Origin: Chrysopilus asiliformis
Lineage: Eukaryota > Arthropoda > Insecta > Diptera > Rhagionidae
Reading direction: 5' to 3'
Assembly (NCBI GenBank): GCA_964034945.1
Contig: OZ035962.1
Location: forward strand, 99,382,784 to 99,446,783
DNA: 64,000 nucleotides
Under the pieces are notes generated by a model. The model was not told the DNA's origin. It made no database searches and saw only the letters and a program-made list of their open reading frames with translations. The translations under genes and the position numbers were made by a program. Within the stretch, counting starts at the first letter, position 1. Every line of letters begins with the position of its first letter. Below, piece by piece: positions 57,206 to 64,000 of this stretch.

Positions 57206-57450
57206 TCCTCTGCTATGGAGGGAAAGTATTGTATTTATGCCGGAGACCGATTCGAGAACGGGGGCAGATAGAAAATTTCTAATCAGTGCGAAACTCGTTT
57301 CAGACAAAATTATGAGGATGTCCGTGCATCTGTTTGTCGGTCTGTCCATTTTACGTATCTTAAATAACTCGAGAACGAGTTGACCTAGCGACTTGAAATT
57401 TTTTGTAAATGTGTTTTACGAAAATCGTTTTTTTTATCAATTGTTTAAAA
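57206..57450 (+). mobile_element. Fam-D element, 3'-truncated
   Basis: TTTCCTCTGCTATGGAGGGA, GAACGGGGGCAGATAGAAAA, CTAATCAGTGCGAAACTCG, TTTGTCGGTCTGTCC and GACCTAGCGACTTGAAATTT follow the family order. Similarity is lost near 57450. Confidence 0.6.
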
Positions 57451-58796
57451 AGTAAGATAAAGTGTCAGATGTAAACGATCCCATAAATTTTGGAACTATT
57501 GACCGGTGTTTCAGAAAATTATTGACAAAAGATTTGGAGAAGGAGGTTTATCGACTAGACATTTCCTGTCTAATTGCCAGTTCTACCAACAAAACCTAGC
57601 AACTCATGTACAACTCCCAGAATTTCTACGGTTTAAGTAGGATAACCGCAACTTATTTTTTTAAGAATAGTACGCACAAACGAGCCTAAGTATATTAGAC
57701 TTTCTCTGAAATTCAAACACAAAATAATTATTTCACCAAATATAATACGGTTTGCCATTAAACTTGCATGAATTCATTTGTGTTCTCAGATTTTCGTATG
57801 TTCTTTAATTTCTGCATAAAGTACTATGGCACTGCCTGAATTCATGATGAAATGAATAAAATAGAATTCGAGAAAGTAATCCATAGGTGTACCATGAGTA
57901 AACAGAAAAGTTAATAGCAGTAGCAGTGAATAATAGTAACAAAATCATACTATGGAAGCTTCAGCTTAAGTCAATCTATCATTCCAAGTCATCTAATATC
58001 TTCTTGCTAGATCTTGTAGTTTTTTTCGAGTCATCCATCATTTTGAGTTCTAATGTTACACATCAGGTGTGACAAGGTATCGTTTCCTTTCTGATTACTT
58101 TAGTCCAAGTTCCGATCTTCTATCTTAGCTCAGCCCACACAGGGGCAGAGAAAAAAAAATGGAAATTAGCGAGGAATTGTGCCTGGATTCCGGGGAAAAA
58201 ATCCATATTTCAATTCGAAGAAAACTAATTCAATTTTCGAATGATTAGAAAATTTTCATTTGATATTGCGCGTATGTAATTTTCTTAATTGATCTAATGA
58301 CAAAGTGTTTTCTGTTTCATTTATATTGCAAAATTAAACATCAAGCGGTGCGGTGCTAATTGCGCGATATATTTGCCTGACATTTGACCTTCGCCTCAAA
58401 TTTATTGTCCATCATAAAAATTTGCAGCTCATTTCGTGACTATTTAAAAAAAATCCGAATACATTTCGACTTACGACGTGTTTTCATGAACAGCCTTTTT
58501 TGCGGAATTTTTATTCGGTTTATTTGTTTTATAATTTTGAATTTCATTGTCAAATAGTAATAAAAGAAAACGCCTTTTTAATTTACACTTATAATCTGTT
58601 GAATGTGTTTTACAGGCCTTCAGCTAAATATTTTTACAATTTTAAAATGTCAGTTAACCTTTCGTAAATTTTTTTTTAGAAGTTGTTTCAGTCAAAATTG
58701 TTTTATTGATATTGGAATTAGCATATTAAAAAGCATTAGGAACAATAAATATCTCATCGGAGATAAAAATATCACATTTTTAGGAAGTTTTATATA
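57451..58796. other. No recognisable feature
   Basis: AT-rich spacer without supported genes or inverted repeats. Confidence 0.4.
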
Positions 58797-59321
58797 TCCT
58801 ATAATATAATACGAGGAATGCCTGTCTGTCTGTCTGTCTGTCTGATGCACAAACGATCTCGAAAACTCGCCTGACGATTTTCCCGAAACTTGGTGGTTAG
58901 GGATTTTCGGGGACAAGGAATCGATCTAGATAGGTCTCACCTCTGAGAAAATTCCCCTCGATACCCCTCGCCTGGTATCTTCGAATTGGGTGGCCCGATC
59001 TTAATGAAACTTTACAGTATCACTAAGGGGCTAAGGGCTTTCGATTTCTCCACTACAAACCTGACTTTTCCCTCCCCTCGATAACCCTCACCTGGTGTCT
59101 CAAAACAACGTTTCAAAAATCTGTGACAGCGATTACTCAATAACCACTCAACCGATTTCTATGAAATTTTGTTATCGCGCGTTAGTTTTAGTTCTAGCTT
59201 TCTAGGTCGGGAATTTAAAAACTCTGGAAAAGCTCTGTAAAGATAATGTGAATTTAGTTTTTCCCTAAAAATCAGCAAAAGTAGGATTTTCAGGTCGCCG
59301 AGCATGGCTCGGTCTTCCTGG
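58797..59321 (+). mobile_element. Hel-B Helitron-type element, copy 2
   Basis: It starts TCCTATAATATAATACGAGG after A58796, then (CTGT)n and CTCGAAAACTCGCCTGACG. Two CCCCTCG...CACCTGGT/CGCCTGGT blocks follow, then the perfect hairpin CCGAGC-ATG-GCTCGG (59298-59312) and TCTTCCTGG (ending 59321) before T. Shorter than the copy at 44526-45411 by internal deletion. Confidence 0.75.
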
Positions 59322-59367
59322 TACTATTTAAAATCCATCGAAAAGTAATAGATTTACTAAAAACACA

Positions 59368-59590
59368 CACAGAAAAAAGTGATTAGTAAATTCATCTATA
59401 ATTTAGCCAACTACAAAAAAACTAAATGAACTACCGACAAAAGTATAGGCAATAACTTGGTCTGATTAGATAAATTATCTACATTTTACTAGCTAACTGT
59501 CTACTTTTGTCGGTAGTTCATATATTCTTTTGTAGCTGGCTGAAAATCAACTCAAATTGTAGGTGAATTTACTAATCACTTTTTTCTGTG
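59368..59590. mobile_element. 223-bp foldback MITE
   Basis: CACAGAAAAAAGTGATTAGT at the left is inverted at the right end (ACTAATCACTTTTTTCTGTG), and inner blocks pair as well (GAACTACCGACAAAAGTA with TACTTTTGTCGGTAGTTC). Target duplication is not clear. Confidence 0.75.
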
Positions 59591-59639
59591 CAGCTTAATC
59601 CATCTAACGGTGAGATGATACCTTTCTTACATATCCAAA

Positions 59640-60251
59640 CTTCATGTGATAAATATAATTGGGTATAATATTGAAAGTTTGTATACAAAAACATTTGAAA
59701 ACTCGAGAACTAATTAAAGTAGAATGTTGAAATTTGGGACGCAATAAGCTTTAGTCAAAAGATAAATTAATTTAAAAAAAAAATAAATTTATAAAAACAA
59801 GATGTGTTTGAATATGATGGTGTTCACGGACAGACAGACAGGCAGACGGATGGACATGCGGCAATAAAAACTTTTTGTTATCCCAAACTCATGCGTGAGA
59901 CTTCTCACTTCACCTTTGAACAATTCGGTATTGTTATTTACCAAGTGAAATCTGGTATATATACAATACTTAACACAAATATATTACAGAATATAGGTGG
60001 TGGTTTTTGTTGACATTTTGAGGTGAGAAACTTTACGGTAGAATTCTCACGTTTTTGTGATCACAATACCAAATAATGAGAAAACTCACTTATTCGATTT
60101 TCTCACACAAAAATTTTTTTCACTTAGCAATCACCATACCTACCGCTGCTGGTGTAGTTCATTTTTGTGTCCGACGATTGGTTCGATCCGTTACAAATGG
60201 TATACTAAATCTAATATACTCCTGTCATGTGATATACAGAGTATAAAAATA
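59640..60251 (-). mobile_element. Diverged HINE (DINE-1/Helentron-like) element
   Basis: On the minus strand it starts ATTTTTATACTCTGTATATC, then AGTATATTAGATTTAGTATA and CCATTTGTAACGGATCGAAC. A GCATGTCCATCCGTCTGCC tract and GTGAACACC (59822) follow, then a TAGTTCTCGAG region near 59705. The start closely recalls Drosophila DINE-1 from memory. The 3' end is not defined. Confidence 0.5.
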
Positions 60252-62902
60252 ATCATGGATTTTTTTTCGCAAAAAAAAAAAAAGTTTTTTCTGGACTTTT
60301 ATCCAAAACTAGACCCAGTATGGTCAAACCACTTGCAGATTCAAAATCAGCGACGTCAAATTATCCTAAAAGTATTCTAAAACCTCTAGCAACACAAATA
60401 AAGTAGGTTTTTCGTTAGATAGTGTAATGTTCCTCTTAGTTTTGTTTTATTTGAAGTATGAAAAACCAGAGAAATAAAATGGAAATTCGAAATGGCATAA
60501 CTTTAGGCTGAAAAATTAAGTTTTGACTTTTAAAGTTTAAAAACCAAAAAAAAAATATTTTTAAGAATCCGAAATATAATTTTAAAACCATATAATCATA
60601 ATAATTTTTGAACCTATTTTAAAATAAATAATTTTTGTTCGACATTAAACGCGGTCTCGATCAGTAAAAAATGATGGTTTTGTCCACGTCTTGCCGTTAA
60701 AATGTCTGGTGTCTAGCTTGTCTAGGAAATTTTCAGAGTTATCGATTAAATATAGCGACAGAAATTTTTGAAGACAACAATTTGACACAAGTGCAAATTT
60801 TGTGAAAAGCTGTTGAGTTCGGGAAAATTCGAAGTTTTGTAATTGATTGATACTATTTATCATATTCGCGGGACATTGTTCTTATTTTTTCAAAAACTCT
60901 TTTCGAATGAAATGTATTGACAAAATCGGCTCAGTACACATTTAAATAAAAAAAATTGTTTTGTCCCGGAAATCTGCGTAGAAAAGATATATTTCCAATC
61001 GAAACGCGCTTCAAAAAAACAATTCTATTTTATAATAGGTCCCGGTTAGACAAAAATCGCGATTTTTTTCCCAGCCGAGAGAAATTTCTTATATCTAGAT
61101 ATAAAATTCGTTTTTTGAGAGCATGTTTTATTTTTTTTCTGTTGCTTACTGGATTTAACACATAAGAATATCCACCCTCATAAGGCACAATAAACTGCCG
61201 CGCCATGGTGTACCAACAACTGCCTTTTAAATGATACTGCGTGGGAATAAATTGATTGCTTTCGAACGACAAGAATGGCAACGTAGAATTTGGCAGAAAC
61301 AGAGTATTTTAGGCAAGTTGCGGAATAAATATAAAAAGTCATCATTTCTTTCCTAAACTATGCCACCATACATAACTATTCAATGTATATTCACCGAACG
61401 AGTCCAATATAATACAATGCCAGAGCCATTTGATGCCAACCGTCTATTCATCCACCCACTATCATTCTCAAATATAAGTTTTACTCGATCCACTACTATA
61501 GATCGTCCATATAAGGGGGGAAAACAATATAGATGCCATATAATGTTAAAATCTACTGATCCCCAAAACTCTGTAGTAGTACACTTACAATACTCGTATT
61601 TCTCCATCCTTACATTATTCGTCATTCACAGCAGAGCTTCGCTTTGAATTCCTTATTGAATTCAGAGCGCAAATTCCCATATATGTAGTTTGCAAATTTA
61701 GCATAGAGATAGATATGTCCTGATTTTCATTCGACCAACCAACTATCCACGAATGGCGATTTCTTTTTTATTTTCTGTTTAAGTTAAATGCAATTGGGAA
61801 GCTCACCATACGCTTTCCATGTTTGCTATTCCCATCCCTAATGAACTTCGTCATCGTCAGTGTGTCCTTGCGATTTTATTTTTCTGTGCTTGTGTCCTGG
61901 GGAGGATGATATCATTCCGTGATTTCGTGATTTCGTCATTAAATTGCCGGCGCTGAATGAAAATTAGAGAAGCAATACTCATAGTGAATTTTATAGTAAA
62001 TATATATGTCTATATACAATTATATTATCTAGTTGACCCAATACAAATTTTGTTTGGGATATTTTAGTTTTGACGATGTGATGGTGTCCGCATATAACAT
62101 CAATATGATGTGGGATAGATACTCGTAATCCACGAAAATTTCCTTACACCCATTGAAGCGTTCGCGTCCCACTGGTGTAATCTTAAAGTCACAAGGGGGC
62201 GCCAGTATATAGTATCCTGGCTGACTATATTTACAATATCGCCCAAATAAATGTATAGAATTTTATGGATTTTCTAGAGCGCGGGATGTATTTTATAGAC
62301 TTACCATAGAAAAAGAAAAATTACGACGACCCGGTTGACATTTAAGTAAAGACGTCAAATTTCATGTTTTATGAATTTTTTATGAGCAGCCATGTGGTCA
62401 AACTATGACATAAAGCTGTTCATGAATGATTCGATTTGGGTTGAAGATGATTTCAGGAAGCTTTTATGCTTACCAAAAGGCGATTTGTATAATCAAATAG
62501 AATTTAGCTTCTTGTTAATTTTGCTTGGTGTGTGGTTATGCGTAATTAGAAGTGTATTTAATAGTCTATCATTACGAATTACTAAAATTTATCACGAGAT
62601 TTAATGGTACGTCATGTATCAAATCCTTCAATACTTTTGCTATTCAAAGCATAAGGGAAGAAGTTTAGTAGGTATCGCCGTCACACTGTCACATATCTAT
62701 ACCTATATTCGCAATTTTGAAAAGAACAATTTTTGATAAAAATATGATAAGGCTTAAAAATACGATTTCATCAAACTTTTCAAAAATTTCTCTTGTAGAA
62801 AGAAAATGCAGGGTGCTCATTAAAAATTTTCGCATAGCGAGGAATCCCTAAAATTTATCGCTACCATGTGTGTAGGGGGGAGTTTAAAATTTATAATCAT
62901 TA
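60252..62902. other. No gene recognised
   Basis: AT-rich to mixed sequence. The 61360-62250 part is more complex and less repetitive, but its frames (95 aa plus, 81 aa minus) overlap on opposite strands without motifs. Confidence 0.4.
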
Positions 62903-63386
62903 CTAGCTTGCATACCCGTCGTTGCCGGGTTAAGTTTTTTCAATTTTTTTTTGATGGTCTATGTTGGAGCTAAACTTCAGGCCAATCGGCTCGGCAGTTT
63001 CCCCGCGAAAGGGTAACATAGAGGAAGTGCTAAGTTTCGAGATCACTTTACCCCCTCCCCTTACTCCTCCACCTCTCGTGCTACTTTTTAATGGGTCTAT
63101 GTTGTGGCTGGATCCCCGACGAACATCTGTGCCAAACTTCAGGCCAATCGGTTCAGTAGTTTCGCCGCGAAAAAGTAACATAGCGCAAAAACTAAGTTTC
63201 GAAATCACTTTACACCCTCCCCTTACTCCCCCCACCCCTCGTGCTACTTTTCCGTATGCCGATGTTGGAACTAGAACTACCGCAGACACTCATGCCAAAT
63301 TTCAAGTCAATCGGTTCAGCCGTTTTTGCGTGAAAGAGGAACAGACAGACAGACAGACACCAACTCATTTTTATATATTAGTATGA
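62903..63386 (-). mobile_element. Hel-A Helitron copy 6
   Basis: Read on the minus strand it starts TCATACTAATATATAAAAAT at 63386, preceded by A, and ends ...ACCCG-GCAACGA-CGGGT-ATGCAAGCTAG at 62903, followed by T. All three internal CGATTGRCYTGAA blocks are present; this is the most complete copy in the window. The 141- and 119-aa opposing frames are repeat shadows. Confidence 0.88.
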
Positions 63387-64000
63387 TTATCGAAAAATTT
63401 ATTACAGAATTTACGTTTGTAAAAAAATATGTAAAACAAAGATTCGGTTCTGTCTGCAGAAATACGATTTTTTAACTTACTAATTACCATTCCCACAAAA
63501 GGGGTTTTAAAGTTTTCCTGACGTCACAATTTTCGAAATTCGAACAAAATTTGCCTGAAGACTCGCCCGGGACCAGGATATTTGTCCAACTTAGACATGT
63601 TAAACTAAAAAACACTTATATATTATTTTGTTTAGCGATACTAGCAGGGAAAAGATAGTCAGGGTATTCACAGTCCTCTTTTAATTTTGGGTATTCGGTG
63701 TTTTCGGTAATATTAAAAGATTGAAAATATTCTGCTGTGAACATCCCACAGCACAGATTTGAGAACAGCGCTTTTATTTTGACCAAATCATGAACTGCGA
63801 ATTTGATTGTAAAATATGTCACATACCATGTTTGATGTATTCTTTTGAATTTTTATTTGTGGCAACGGCTATCAAAATTGAAAAAATTTGCAGTCCGATG
63901 AGATAACCAGCGAGAAAATTTGAAAACTAAAAACATTACTAGCGCCACTCGCGGTTGATTCTTGATGCCGAATAACCGGGCCGGAAAACACGACTCAAGG
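63387..64000. other. No recognisable feature
   Basis: The right edge of the window. Mixed-composition sequence with a 68-aa minus-strand frame lacking any motif. Confidence 0.4.

Noticed and set aside
62930..63386. Opposing frames of 119 and 141 aa in Hel-A, with similar frames at 761-1120, 10495-10773, 17480-17817, 38264-38711 and 50530-50811
   Set aside because: They recur only because the same non-coding Helitron repeat is present. Both strands are open at once and the proteins mirror the repeat units.

Overview
The window looks like AT-rich nuclear DNA from an insect, plausibly a dipteran. Three things point that way: an insect-type short-chain dehydrogenase (SDR) gene with canonical GT..AG introns, intact mariner transposases, and many non-autonomous DNA transposons whose (GTCTGTCT)n cores and TATACCC starts recall Drosophila DINE-1/Helentron elements. 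No bacterial-style operons, rRNA or CRISPR arrays are visible.

One host gene can be supported. It lies on the minus strand and can be spliced in frame from six coding exons: 35706-35683, 27935-27690, 9471-9268, 9081-8928, 7382-7308 and 7131-6950. Together they encode the first 295 residues of a membrane-anchored SDR-fold protein. The last exon or exons lie beyond the left edge. The two large introns (about 7.7 and 18.2 kb) are filled with transposon debris. The protein lacks the SDR catalytic Tyr and Lys (QCASQ in place of YxxxK), the NNAG motif and one nucleotide-binding glycine, so it is probably a pseudoenzyme.

Almost everything else is mobile DNA, often nested. The families used below are: Hel-A, Helitron-type, A|TCATACTAATATA...hairpin...CTAG|T, six copies; Hel-B, Helitron-type, A|TCCTATAATATAATACG...hairpin...CTGG|T, two copies; HINE-C, DINE-1/Helentron-like, starting TTTTTATACCCGTATGG, about six copies; Fam-D, 5' hairpin around TAGAGGGAAAGT and 3' end GTTGATCACAACTGATAT, about ten copies. 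There are also mariner, piggyBac-type, pogo-like, hAT-type and other TA-flanked miniature elements (MITEs). Terminal repeats and target duplications can be read directly for most of them.

Region by region: 1-6.9 kb holds repeats and a TA-flanked MITE. 6.9-35.7 kb is the SDR gene; its 18-kb intron carries a hAT inside a TA-flanked element, a Helitron interrupted by a MITE, and a piggyBac MITE inside a HINE. 36-64 kb is intergenic repeat-rich DNA with two identical intact mariner copies at 41.6 and 46.1 kb. The second mariner lies in a 1,740-bp duplicated patch flanked by a 77-bp direct duplication with a templated filler. That pattern suggests break repair rather than transposition, and it is the most unusual structure in the window.
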